Below the pieces are notes generated by a model. It made no database searches. It saw nothing but the letters and a program-made list of their open reading frames with translations, and was not told where the DNA came from. Position numbers and translations under genes: made by a program. From NCBI RefSeq assembly GCF_011250555.1, contig NZ_JAANMZ010000011.1:1-64000 (forward strand): a DNA stretch of 64,000 nt, in the 5' to 3' direction. Source of the DNA: Bacillus sp. MM2020_4 (lineage in GTDB: Bacteria; Bacillota; Bacilli; Bacillales; Cytobacillaceae). Below, piece by piece: positions 26,167-34,940 of the stretch; the first letter of the stretch is position 1; each line of letters opens with the position of its first letter.

Positions 26167-27294
26167 ATGACGATTCACGAAATGACTTCAAAAGAGGTAA
26201 CGAAAAAAGTTTTTAATAAAGAAGAGCTATATATTCTAGATGTCCGTAATGAAGGTGATTTTCAAGATTGGAAAATCGAGGGCGCAAATTTTGATTATTT
26301 AAATGTTCCCTATTTCGATTTACTAGATGGTGTAGAAGAAATCATCGAAAAAATCCCTGCTGATAAAGAGGTATTGGTGGTTTGTGCAAAAGAAGGTTCG
26401 TCCATTATGGTGGCAGAGATGCTTTCAGAAGAAGGTTTATCCGTTTCTTACCTAAAGGGTGGAATGAAGGCCTGGAGCGAGCATTTACAACCAGTTAAAA
26501 TCGGCGACCTCCAGGATGGTGGCGAGATGTATCAGTTTGTCCGAATTGGTAAAGGTTGTTTATCCTACATGGTTGTTACCAAGGGAGAAGCGGCTTTAAT
26601 TGATGCAACGCGAATGACGGACATCTATCTTGATTTTGCCGAAAGTATTGATGCAAAAATCACTCATGTTTTTGATACACACCTACATGCGGACCATATT
26701 TCCGGTGGACGCAAAATCGCTGAAAAAACGGGTGCCACCTACTGGCTGCCTCCTAAAGATGCAACAGAAGTAACCTTTGCCTATCAGCCATTAGAGGATG
26801 GTGATGAGGTAACAATCGGCAACACTACAATCAATATCGATGCCTTATATTCACCGGGCCATACAATTGGATCAACTTCGTTTGTCGTCGATAAAAAGTA
26901 CCTACTTTCAGGAGATATCTTGTTCATTGATTCCATTGGCAGACCGGACCTCGCAGGACTGGCCGATGATTGGGTAGGAGATTTAAGAGAAACTCTTTAT
27001 AACCGTTATAAGGATTTATCTGGAGAGCTCATTGTCCTTCCGGCTCATTTTATGATCATTGACGAATTAAATGATGATGGCAGTGTGTCAGAAAAATTAG
27101 GCACATTGTTTGCTAAAAATCATGGTCTTAATATAGAAGATGAAATGGTATTTAGAAAGTTGGTAACCGAGAACCTGCCACCGCAGCCAAATGCGTATCA
27201 AGAAATCCGTGAAACGAATATGGGGAAAATTCATCCTAACTTAGATAAACAACGTGAAATGGAAATCGGACCGAATCGTTGCGCTATTAGATAA
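26167..27294 (+). CDS. rhodanese-persulfide dioxygenase fusion (ETHE1/CstB-like)
   Basis: A 375-residue protein with reversed domain order relative to S. aureus CstB. Residues 1-108 are a rhodanese (Cys73 in VVCAKEGSS). Residues about 118-360 are a metallo-beta-lactamase-fold persulfide dioxygenase with iron ligands in THLHADH (171-177), GHTIGS (His232) and SGD (Asp250). It should oxidise low-molecular-weight persulfides to sulfite, which the rhodanese may convert to thiosulfate. Central enzyme of the cluster; TauE downstream would export the sulfite. Confidence 0.92.
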   Translation: MTIHEMTSKEVTKKVFNKEELYILDVRNEGDFQDWKIEGANFDYLNVPYFDLLDGVEEIIEKIPADKEVLVVCAKEGSSIMVAEMLSEEGLSVSYLKGGMKAWSEHLQPVKIGDLQDGGEMYQFVRIGKGCLSYMVVTKGEAALIDATRMTDIYLDFAESIDAKITHVFDTHLHADHISGGRKIAEKTGATYWLPPKDATEVTFAYQPLEDGDEVTIGNTTINIDALYSPGHTIGSTSFVVDKKYLLSGDILFIDSIGRPDLAGLADDWVGDLRETLYNRYKDLSGELIVLPAHFMIIDELNDDGSVSEKLGTLFAKNHGLNIEDEMVFRKLVTENLPPQPNAYQEIRETNMGKIHPNLDKQREMEIGPNRCAIR

Positions 27295-27314
27295 ATAATT
27301 AGGAGGTTACATCC

Positions 27315-27677
27315 ATGCAATATTTAAACTATCTAATCATTGCACTATTTCTTTTCTTTATCATCAAACGGTACTTGCCAACAAAAGGTGTAACGACTAT
27401 TTCAACAACAGACTTAAAAACACTATTACATGATAAAAACAAGCAATTTGTTGATGTCCGGACTCCTGGAGAGTTTAAAGGAAACCATATTAAAGGCTTC
27501 AAAAATATTCCTGTTCATCAACTAACCCAGAAAGCAGTGAAGGAACTGTCAAAAGATAAGGAAGTCGTTGTTATTTGTCAAAGTGGGATGAGAAGTCAAA
27601 AGGCAAGTAAAATGTTGAAAAATTTAGGATTTACCAAAGTAACAAATATCAGGGGCGGAATGAGTGCCTGGAACTAA
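27315..27677 (+). CDS. membrane-anchored rhodanese
   Basis: A 120-residue protein with one N-terminal hydrophobic helix (residues about 5-20, LIIALFLFFII) and a rhodanese domain with loop CQSGMRSQKAS. GGAGGTTACATCC precedes the ATG. It lies 20 bases after the dioxygenase gene and its stop is followed by tauE 30 bases later, so it is in the same transcript. The anchor suggests handing sulfur species to a membrane partner such as TauE. Confidence 0.9.
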   Translation: MQYLNYLIIALFLFFIIKRYLPTKGVTTISTTDLKTLLHDKNKQFVDVRTPGEFKGNHIKGFKNIPVHQLTQKAVKELSKDKEVVVICQSGMRSQKASKMLKNLGFTKVTNIRGGMSAWN

Positions 27678-27707
27678 ATGAAGGTATCCGAAAAAGGAGG
27701 AGACAAC

Positions 27708-28484
27708 ATGGATATTAGTTTAATCATCACGATCTTCCTAATTGGTCTTGCAGGTTCTTTTATTTCAGGGATGTTAGGAATAGGCGGGGCGATTATTAAC
27801 TTCCCGATGTTGTTGTACATTCCAGTCCTACTTGGCGTAGGTCATTTTACAGCACATGAAGTTTCAGGAATTACAGCTATCCAGGTGTTTTTTTCAACTA
27901 TTGGCGGTGTGTGGGTCTACCGCAATGGTGGATTTTTAAATAAAAAACTTATTGCCTATATGGGAATTAGTATTTTGCTTGGAAGTTTTATTGGCGGATT
28001 CGGCTCAACACACATGCCGGAAACGGGAATCAATATTGTATATGGAGTTTTGGCCTTACTTGCTGTTTTCATGATGTTTATCCCAAGAAAAGGAATAGAT
28101 GATATTCCACTGGATCAAGTGAAGTTCAACATGTGGCTAGCAGCGCTATTCGCCTTCATCGTTGGAATTGGGGCAGGGATTGTCGGTGCGGGAGGAGCAT
28201 TCCTGTTAGTACCAATCATGCTTACCGTGTTAAAAATACCGACAAGAATGACGATTGCCTCGTCCTTAGCGATTACCCTAATTTCATCTATTGGAGCTGT
28301 TTCAGGTAAACTCTCAACAGGACAGGTGTCCCTCTTGCCTTCGCTTATCATGGTTGTGGCTAGTTTAATAGCTTCTCCTCTCGGAGCAAATGCCGGGAAA
28401 AGAGTGAATACAAAGGTATTGCAAATAATCATGGGGCTATTAATCCTAGCTACCGCCGTGAAAACATGGATGGAAATTCTATAA
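27708..28484 (+). CDS. TauE/SafE-family sulfite/organosulfonate exporter
   Basis: A 258-residue permease with about eight membrane helices and the two family repeats beginning [21 protein letters not shown] and [16 protein letters not shown]. The true start is ATG 27708 behind AAAGGAGGAGAC. In the staphylococcal cst operon a TauE homologue accompanies CstB, and export of sulfite made by the dioxygenase is the usual interpretation. Confidence 0.9.
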   Translation: MDISLIITIFLIGLAGSFISGMLGIGGAIINFPMLLYIPVLLGVGHFTAHEVSGITAIQVFFSTIGGVWVYRNGGFLNKKLIAYMGISILLGSFIGGFGSTHMPETGINIVYGVLALLAVFMMFIPRKGIDDIPLDQVKFNMWLAALFAFIVGIGAGIVGAGGAFLLVPIMLTVLKIPTRMTIASSLAITLISSIGAVSGKLSTGQVSLLPSLIMVVASLIASPLGANAGKRVNTKVLQIIMGLLILATAVKTWMEIL

Positions 28485-28518
28485 GCATAAAAAGGGAAAC
28501 AAGAGGAGTATTAACCTT

Positions 28519-28550
28519 CGTTTATTATACCCCTTCTGGTATAATAAACG
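28519..28550. promoter_or_regulatory. CstR-type operator 7 inside a 13-bp-arm palindrome
   Basis: The arms CGTTTATTATACC and GGTATAATAAACG are perfect inverses around CCTTCT. The core ATACCCCTTCTGGTAT (28527-28542) matches the other operators. There is no T-tract after it, so an operator/promoter function is likelier than termination of tauE. It lies 35 bases before the last gene of the cluster. Confidence 0.75.
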
Positions 28551-28585
28551 AAAAGATACTTTATTACTTTTTAATGGGGGTCCAT

Positions 28586-29653
28586 ATGCAGGTGATTCAA
28601 ATTGGTCCTTTTGCTATTTTGTTAAAGTGGTTGTTACTTGGTTTATCCATTTTGCTTGGGCTAATTATCATCAAGCTATGGCTTCGGAAAACACAAGAAG
28701 ATGGGATACATAAAAAGGTATTTGATCTATTAACGAATGGTCTATTCATTGGATTTTTCATTTGGAAGGGGAGTTTACTCATCCTTGACCTCAGATTAGT
28801 CGTGAAAAGCCCAGTCTCATTGTTGTATTTTACTGGAGGAAGGACAGGATTATTTTTAGCCATTATTGGTTCTTTCATTTTCATTTTTAAGCGAGCGCGA
28901 AAATTAACGATACCTCATTTATTCATCTTACAATCCGGATTTCTATTTAGTTTTGCTGTAATAAGCTGCTATCATATATTAGCGTTTCTTTTTCTGAATG
29001 ATGATCACAAAACGAGGCACATCATTTTAGGCTTGTTTGCTGTAATAATCTTTTTCCTTTCATTATTCAAACAGTTCATGGTGTCACAAAAGATAATCTT
29101 CTCTACCATCATTCTATTTTCTTTTTTAACTATTTTCCTATCATTTGATTTTAATACCTCACCAACCAAAGCCGAAAAGACAGTTCTAGAAAATCAAGCT
29201 GTCGATTATAAAACGGCGGAAATTGGTGTGGAAGAAGGGAAAAAAGCGCCTAATTTCCAATTGCAGACCTTATCAGGCAATGAAATGAAACTGTCAGATT
29301 TGAAAGGGAAGAAGGTCATCCTAAACCTTTGGGCTACTTGGTGCCCGCCTTGTAAAGCAGAAATGCCTAATATGCAGGAATTTTATCAGGAGCACGAAGG
29401 GAAAAATGTTGAAATCGTTGCTGTAAACTTAACGACTGCCGAGAAGGATCCAAATAGTATTGAAAAGTTTGTAAAGGATTATGGGTTAACCTTTCCGGTA
29501 TTACTTGACAATTCCGGACAAATCGGAGAAACGTATCAAGCCTTTACAATTCCAACCAGTTATATGATTGATACCAATGGGATCATTCATAAGAAAATAG
29601 TAGGGCTAATGGATAAAGATATGATGAATGAGTTGATTAATAGCATAAATTGA
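28586..29653 (+). CDS. membrane protein fused to a TlpA/ResA-type thioredoxin domain
   Basis: A 355-residue protein. The N-terminal 200 residues contain about six hydrophobic helices, and residues about 215-355 form an extracytoplasmic thioredoxin domain with NLWATWCPPCKAEMPNM. The membrane half begins like Lgt-type proteins, but I do not see the catalytic Lgt motif. Start at ATG 28586 behind GGGGG; a long upstream extension into tauE is spurious. Operator 7 places it in the CstR regulon, suggesting extracellular thiol/persulfide redox work. Confidence 0.82.
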   Translation: MQVIQIGPFAILLKWLLLGLSILLGLIIIKLWLRKTQEDGIHKKVFDLLTNGLFIGFFIWKGSLLILDLRLVVKSPVSLLYFTGGRTGLFLAIIGSFIFIFKRARKLTIPHLFILQSGFLFSFAVISCYHILAFLFLNDDHKTRHIILGLFAVIIFFLSLFKQFMVSQKIIFSTIILFSFLTIFLSFDFNTSPTKAEKTVLENQAVDYKTAEIGVEEGKKAPNFQLQTLSGNEMKLSDLKGKKVILNLWATWCPPCKAEMPNMQEFYQEHEGKNVEIVAVNLTTAEKDPNSIEKFVKDYGLTFPVLLDNSGQIGETYQAFTIPTSYMIDTNGIIHKKIVGLMDKDMMNELINSIN

Positions 29654-29819
29654 AACCATTAGGGGCCAGCTATTCTTTTATAGCGTTGGAGTTTTATACT
29701 ATAGGAGACCGATAATGAATCAATGGAATATTCTTTTTCAAGCTAAAAATTATGTTTATGGAAAAGAACCAAGCTTGCTTATTTCATTTATTTTCTACAT
29801 TTTTCCTAAATCATTTTTG

Positions 29820-30268
29820 ATAAGGGCAAAGGGCTTCATCGACTTTTTGATGTCATCCGGAAAAGCGATACAGTTGTAATGGAGAACCTCTCCCGTTTAG
29901 GACGTAAAACATTAGATATCCTCAACATTATTCAAAGTTAGAAGAGATGGGGGTACAATTCATTTCTTTAAAAGAAAATATGGATTCAAGAACCTCTATG
30001 GGCAAAGCCATGTTCCAAATGATATACGTCATTGCTAAATTAGAAAAAAACCTAATTACGGAGAGAGTTAAGGAATGCCTCGATGAAAGAAAAAGGCGTG
30101 GGAACATATTAGCTAGCCCAAGTTGGATAAAGCAAAGCTTACTGTTGCACTACGGATGTATGATAGTAAAGAATATTCTATAAAGATGATAGTCTCAGCA
30201 ATTGGAATATCCAAAGATTCCTTATATAGAGCAGTCAACAAAAGATGGCTTGAAGAAATAAAAAATAG
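29820..30268 (+). pseudogene. degraded serine recombinase (resolvase/invertase)
   Basis: Pieces of a Tn3-type resolvase can be read in order across frames: GLHRLFDVIRKSDTVVMENLSRLGR, LEEMGVQFISLKENMD, AKLEKNLITERVKECLDERKRRG and a C-terminal helix-turn-helix with SIKMIVSAIGISKDSLYRAV. A stop follows IIQS (TAG 29939-29941) and at least two frameshifts interrupt it. The N-terminal catalytic serine region is missing. It marks an old mobile-element insertion at the downstream edge of the sulfur cluster. Confidence 0.85.
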
Positions 30269-30350
30269 GGTGTGTTTTATTATTTTTCCAATTCTACTTT
30301 GCGGTCTACAGCAGGTACCCTGTCACCAAGCCTTAACGGAGTAACCAGAA

Positions 30351-30539
30351 ATTAGCGGAGATTTTCCGGTTAGACTACAGAATAGAGCTCAGTTCAGGGT
30401 AAATAGACGGAGATTTTCCGATTAAGCAAAGAAAAATTATTCATTTTTACGTTTTTCGAGTCAATAGTCGGAATTCTTCCGTCTATTTAAGCTATTTTAA
30501 GTGCTATTATCTCAATAAGAGAAATTTCTCCGCTTATTT
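30351..30539. repeat. four semi-palindromic CGGA...TCCG elements
   Basis: Related 22-25-base elements lie at 30351-30372, 30402-30424, 30463-30487 and 30516-30539, of the type AATAGACGGAGATTTTCCGA. The first two are in one orientation and the last two inverted, so AATAGACGGA can pair with TCCGTCTATT over ten bases. They sit next to the recombinase remnant; the rest of this 455-base gap shows nothing else but the terminator. Confidence 0.75.
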
Positions 30540-30608
30540 ATCAAACTCGCTTTAGCATCTAATACACTTGTACAGTTTACGGGTTGTTTCCTGAAAAAAA
30601 GAAATTTT

Positions 30609-30646
30609 AAAAAGGCTTAGAGATTATTGCATCTCTGAGCCTTTTT
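30609..30646 (-). terminator. terminator after the small exported protein gene
   Basis: A 16-bp stem (one G-U pair) AAAAAGGCTTAGAGAT/ATCTCTGAGCCTTTTT, usable in both directions. Confidence 0.8.
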
Positions 30647-30724
30647 GACTGTGATTTGTGCTTTGAAGTTTAGGTGCTTTGCTATTTGTATCGTTTTGCA
30701 CCTCACAAATAAACCAGCTACCCA

Positions 30725-31057
30725 CTAGCGGTCTTTCTTCCCGTAATCCCAATATTTGATACTGTCTGTCTTCCCTGTGGGCTCACTTTTGATGACATTC
30801 CCATCTTTGTCCTTGTAAACTTCGTACTCTTCGTACGTTTCTACGGTATAGCCATCAACTCTTTCTGTTTTCTCCAGTTTTTCCTCCAATTCCGGAACAT
30901 CACTTGACGGCTCCACTACAACGGGTTGTGCCATGACCGGCTGATCGGCAGAATACGCATAATTTTTATTCCAGAAGGAGTAGGGGGATTCCAGATAGGC
31001 CGCAATCCCTATGGTAACCAAAAGGCAAGATACACTTGTGACCGTTTTTATTCTCAT
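30725..31057 (-). CDS. small exported or membrane-anchored hypothetical protein
   Basis: A 110-residue protein with an uncleaved-looking N-terminal hydrophobic segment (residues about 6-22, SVSCLLVTIGIAAYLE), a short aromatic stretch, and a highly charged C-terminal half (EELEEKLEKTERVDGY-like, then YEEYEVYKDKDGNV). Family not recognised. AAAGGAG lies ten bases before the ATG. Tail-to-tail with the repeat region, downstream of the MFS gene but in a separate unit. Confidence 0.65.
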   Translation of the reverse strand: MRIKTVTSVSCLLVTIGIAAYLESPYSFWNKNYAYSADQPVMAQPVVVEPSSDVPELEEKLEKTERVDGYTVETYEEYEVYKDKDGNVIKSEPTGKTDSIKYWDYGKKDR

Positions 31058-31136
31058 GCAACATGGGCTCCTTTGAAAAATTCTATCTTATACCCATTTT
31101 ATGCATGTCCTGCACCGCCATATGACTTAATATTTT

Positions 31137-32303
31137 TTAATTATTATGTGCCTTCATCCCACTAAGGTGGGGGCGGAACACAAGAAATAGTAGAAAAGCA
31201 ACGATTGTAATGATAACACCTGAAATATATGGGAGTCCCACTGCCATTGAAAACAGCCAGCCACCTAATGGCGGGCCGATGATGCGGCCTAAGGAATCAA
31301 AAGATGATAGAAGTCCGGTTGAACTTCCATGGCCGGCAGTAGATTTCTTTGTCAGCAGGGATGAGACGCTCGGGCGAATAACCCCATTCCCGAGCCCGAA
31401 TATGGTTAAATAAATGGCTGCCGTCGTAAAATTATGGACCAGCAGAATTAAACCAAAGCCAATCGCAGACACAATCATCCCGCCTTGAATAACAGAACTT
31501 TCCCCGTACTTTTTGGTTAATCTGCCGACCAGTCCTCCTTGCACCATCGCACTGCCAAAGCCCATGATCATAAAAATATAGCCTAACTGAATCGCGTCCA
31601 ACCCAGCTTTTTTAGCGGCAAAATAAGCAAATGTTGCCTCTAAACCTGAAAGAGATAATGAAATTAATAATTGGACAAAAAATAGCACGGACACAGCACC
31701 GTTAAATGCTTTCCAGATAGAAGTTTTTTCCTTTGATGTATGGCTTTTTTTCTGTTTTGATTCCTTTAACAAAATAAATACCAGAATCAAGGTGATAAAG
31801 GATGATCCACTTGCAAGATAAAACGGCGTACTTAAGCTAATTTTTGAAAAAATACCGCCAATCGCCGGACCAAACACAAAGCCTAATCCTGTGGCGGCGC
31901 CAATAATTCCCATGCCTTTGCCACGATTTTCTTCTGTTGTGATATCGGCAACATAAGCCATTGCTGTAGGCATATTGGCGGATGAAAGAATTCCCCCAAG
32001 AATTCTTGCGGCAAACAGCATCCAAAGCTCAGATGACATCGCCTGGATCAAGAAAGAAAGTCCAAGACCAGCAATTCCGATCATCATCACTGGCTTACGG
32101 CCGATGCGGTCGGACACCTGGCCCCACATCGGTGCAAAAATAAGCTGCATGAGCGAATAAACGGCCATTAATAGGCCAAGTTCTGTTGGATTAGCGCCAA
32201 TTTCTTCGGCGTAAAAGGGTAAAACCGGAATGATGATCCCGAAACCTACCATAACCAAAAACATAACGACAAATAAAATCGGTAAAGCTGATTTTGTTTG
32301 CAA
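31137..32303 (-). CDS. MFS drug efflux transporter (DHA1 family)
   Basis: A 388-residue major facilitator with about twelve membrane helices. Motif A GQVSDRIGRKPVM follows helix 2, the antiporter motif C GAATGLGFVFGPAIGG is in helix 5, and a second motif-A-like VGRLTKKYGES follows helix 8, typical of drug-proton antiporters such as TetA(L)/NorA/YfmO relatives. TTG start at 32303 with a strong GGGAGGTGAG. Substrate not predictable. Monocistronic. Confidence 0.9.
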   Translation of the reverse strand: MQTKSALPILFVVMFLVMVGFGIIIPVLPFYAEEIGANPTELGLLMAVYSLMQLIFAPMWGQVSDRIGRKPVMMIGIAGLGLSFLIQAMSSELWMLFAARILGGILSSANMPTAMAYVADITTEENRGKGMGIIGAATGLGFVFGPAIGGIFSKISLSTPFYLASGSSFITLILVFILLKESKQKKSHTSKEKTSIWKAFNGAVSVLFFVQLLISLSLSGLEATFAYFAAKKAGLDAIQLGYIFMIMGFGSAMVQGGLVGRLTKKYGESSVIQGGMIVSAIGFGLILLVHNFTTAAIYLTIFGLGNGVIRPSVSSLLTKKSTAGHGSSTGLLSSFDSLGRIIGPPLGGWLFSMAVGLPYISGVIITIVAFLLFLVFRPHLSGMKAHNN

Positions 32304-32487
32304 CCGAATCTCACCTCCCTAACCATTCGAAATACGTACATTCTTATTATAGAATAATGTAAATGGCCGTTCTAATCAATTTTTTCCTCAAGTGGAAATG
32401 GTATGCAGCTTTCCATCCCTGTAACCTTACGAAAATGCAAGGGAGGAAGCATATATAAAAATTCTTAGGATTGATAGGGGAGTACTA

Positions 32488-32536
32488 ATAAAAAAAGAAC
32501 TATAACGTTGATAAATTCATCAGGCCATAGTTCTTT
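32488..32536 (-). terminator. terminator after phnE
   Basis: AAAGAACTAT/ATAGTTCTTT arms with an additional inner loop, followed on the minus strand by seven T residues. The remaining gap up to the MFS start shows no other feature. Confidence 0.75.
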
Positions 32537-32541
32537 TAAAC

Positions 32542-34170
32542 TTATCGTACTGCTTTTCTCGTACTTTCCGACGCAAAATCGGCGATGAAGACGAGAATCA
32601 TATAACATAAGAGGAGAAGCGTAATTTGAGTGTAATTGAAAAAGCTCATTGCCAGTTTAAATTCCATTCCCAAACCTCCTGCACCAACAAAGCCCACGAC
32701 AATCGTTGTTCGCATAATCACTTCCCAGCGATATAGAATATACGTGAGAAATCGCGGTAAAACAATAGGGAGGATGCCATAAAAAAGGGTTTCTATTTTT
32801 GAAGCACCTGAGGCAGCTAAATTTCGGATCGGGCGAGAATCCATATCTTCAATAACCTCTGCCCACAGCTTCCCGAGAATCCCGAAATTATGAAGGGCGA
32901 GCGCAATGGCTCCAGGTAGAAGTCCGGGTTTGAAGATAAAAATAATCATCATCGCCCATACCAGCTCTGGAACTGACCTCGAAAAGATATAAAGGATCCT
33001 GACTATGCCATAAAGGGGCCAATTATACCATCTCTTAGAGCCGGTTAAATAGCCATTAGCCATATTTCGAGCAGCAGGAACTACTGTAAGGAATGCTGCG
33101 ATGGTCGCAAATCCAATCGCCATAATACTCATTTCAAACGTTTCGAGCGTAAGTTTTAACACAGCAGCCCAGCTTCTCCCATCAAGGAAAGCAGGGTCAT
33201 CACTAGTTAATCCAATCAACCCACCAAAAAATCTTTTTGCCGCTTCGATATTTTTCTCCGATAGTAATTCAAAAAACTCCGCATTCTCCGCAATCTGGAT
33301 AAAGGCCCACGACCCAACTATTAGCAACAGTGTGAAAAATACGGATCTCCATCCAGCACTGAATCCAGATTGTTTCTTGCGATCTATCAAGGCTTTGCGG
33401 ACAAAATTACTCCAAATATCTACCAATAGGACGAGAGCGATGAGGAAAAAGACAAAGGCCCAAACCCGGTCATATTTAAGATCTTGGAGCGAAAGTTGTA
33501 TCTGATAGCCGAGACCACCAAGACCAATAAAGCTCATAATCGCAGAGGAACGAATCGCACATTCAAAGCGGTACATCGTATAGCTGATCATACCAGCCCA
33601 AATGAGTGGAAGATAACCGTAAATTAGGGTTTGTAGTTTCGATGCTCCTGCGGAATGTAAGGCCTTGATTGGTTCTTCTGACACATCGGTTAGCATATCC
33701 GCAAAAATACGTCCAAGGATGCCGCCATAGGGAATGGCCAAAGCAAAAATGGCCGCATAGGGGGAAAGTCCGATGGCTGCCACAAACAGCCATGCCCATA
33801 TTAATTCATGAATCGAGCGGGTAAACCCTAATATTCCTCTAAAGAAAACCTTAGAGACCATCCTGGAGGATTTATTGGAAGTCAATACACCTGATGCAAG
33901 AATTCCGACGATAAAGGCATAGATAATGGCTAAAGACATTCCCACAACAGCGTAAGCAAGAGTTGTCCACGCAGATTCGAACCCGAGTATTAAGACTTCA
34001 GACGATAAATCCGGATGAATCAGTCCTTCCACTATTTGCAATAAGGTTGGAATTCCGCCGGAATGAACTAAATCGGCATTCCATTCAATCGAAAAGAGGC
34101 TCCAGATAAAAATGGCAAGTAAAACCAAAGTTAGAATGAACCGATTATGCAAGCGAAAGATCAATTTCAT
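32542..34170 (-). CDS. phnE: fused double phosphonate-type ABC permease (PhnE-PhnE)
   Basis: A 542-residue inner-membrane permease made of two complete PhnE domains in one chain; a usual PhnE is about 270. Each half has its own EAA/coupling motif: ALHSAGASKLQTLIYGYLP near residue 190 and LAASGASKIETLFYGILP near 455, each followed by the GLGGLGYQ / GAGGLGME element. A fused heterodimer removes the need for two permease chains. The ATG overlaps the phnC stop (ATGA), showing tight coupling. Substrate: phosphonate, phosphite or phosphate. Confidence 0.92.
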   Translation of the reverse strand: MKLIFRLHNRFILTLVLLAIFIWSLFSIEWNADLVHSGGIPTLLQIVEGLIHPDLSSEVLILGFESAWTTLAYAVVGMSLAIIYAFIVGILASGVLTSNKSSRMVSKVFFRGILGFTRSIHELIWAWLFVAAIGLSPYAAIFALAIPYGGILGRIFADMLTDVSEEPIKALHSAGASKLQTLIYGYLPLIWAGMISYTMYRFECAIRSSAIMSFIGLGGLGYQIQLSLQDLKYDRVWAFVFFLIALVLLVDIWSNFVRKALIDRKKQSGFSAGWRSVFFTLLLIVGSWAFIQIAENAEFFELLSEKNIEAAKRFFGGLIGLTSDDPAFLDGRSWAAVLKLTLETFEMSIMAIGFATIAAFLTVVPAARNMANGYLTGSKRWYNWPLYGIVRILYIFSRSVPELVWAMMIIFIFKPGLLPGAIALALHNFGILGKLWAEVIEDMDSRPIRNLAASGASKIETLFYGILPIVLPRFLTYILYRWEVIMRTTIVVGFVGAGGLGMEFKLAMSFFNYTQITLLLLCYMILVFIADFASESTRKAVR

Positions 34171-34925
34171 GCCATTACACCACTTTTAAGCTGATACAGC
34201 TCAGCTAAAAGATCATCTGTTACTTTTTCAGTTGGCAGGTCAAAGAATATTTCACCATTTTTCATAGAAATAATCCGCGTAAAATATTTTCTGGCGTATT
34301 CAACAGAATGCAAGCTGGTAATTAACGTTTGCTTTTCTTCGGTAACGATTTTCGTTAGCATCTGAAGAATATCATCTGCACGTGCAGGGTCAAGGGAGGC
34401 TACCGGTTCATCTGCTAAAATGATTTCAGGCTTTTGCACCATTAATCTTGCCATCGCAACCCTTTGCTGCTCCCCGCCGGATAGGGTAGAGGTAATCTCA
34501 TACGCTTTTCCGTGAAGGCCAACCCGTTCTAATGCTTTTATGGCAAGATCTTTTTCCTGTGGAACAAGTAAGGAAAAAAGTGATTTTATTGTACCCCACT
34601 CCGAAAGTTTCCCCACCAACACATTATGGATGACGGCAAGCGGTCCAATTAAATCAAATTGCTGACGGATAACACCGACTTTTTTGGCGAGGGATTTCCC
34701 TTTTTTATGCGCACTGAGGGACTTACTATCTATTAAAAGATCTCCGCTGGAAAGTGGAATAAGCCCTGCAATCGAATTTAGAAGCGTCGTTTTACCGGCA
34801 CCACTTGGTCCAATCAAAGCCACTAATTCCCCTTGTTTAACCGTAAAAGAAAGGGAAGATAGGGCTATCTTCCGCTCAAAGTTTTTTGTTAAATGATTTG
34901 CTTCAATCATTATTTTTGAAGACAT
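34167..34925 (-). CDS. phnC: phosphonate-type ABC transporter ATPase PhnC
   Basis: A 252-residue ATPase with Walker A GPSGAGKTTLL (about residue 38), Q-loop VIRQQFDLIG, signature LSGGEQQRVAMARL (about 149) and Walker B IILADEPVASLDP, plus the switch His in TSLHSVEYA. The order phnD-phnC-phnE on the minus strand, with a 15-base gap to phnD and a 4-base overlap with phnE, indicates one operon for import driven from the cytosolic face. Confidence 0.94.
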   Translation of the reverse strand: MSSKIMIEANHLTKNFERKIALSSLSFTVKQGELVALIGPSGAGKTTLLNSIAGLIPLSSGDLLIDSKSLSAHKKGKSLAKKVGVIRQQFDLIGPLAVIHNVLVGKLSEWGTIKSLFSLLVPQEKDLAIKALERVGLHGKAYEITSTLSGGEQQRVAMARLMVQKPEIILADEPVASLDPARADDILQMLTKIVTEEKQTLITSLHSVEYARKYFTRIISMKNGEIFFDLPTEKVTDDLLAELYQLKSGVMA

Positions 34926-34940
34926 CTTTTTCTACACCTT

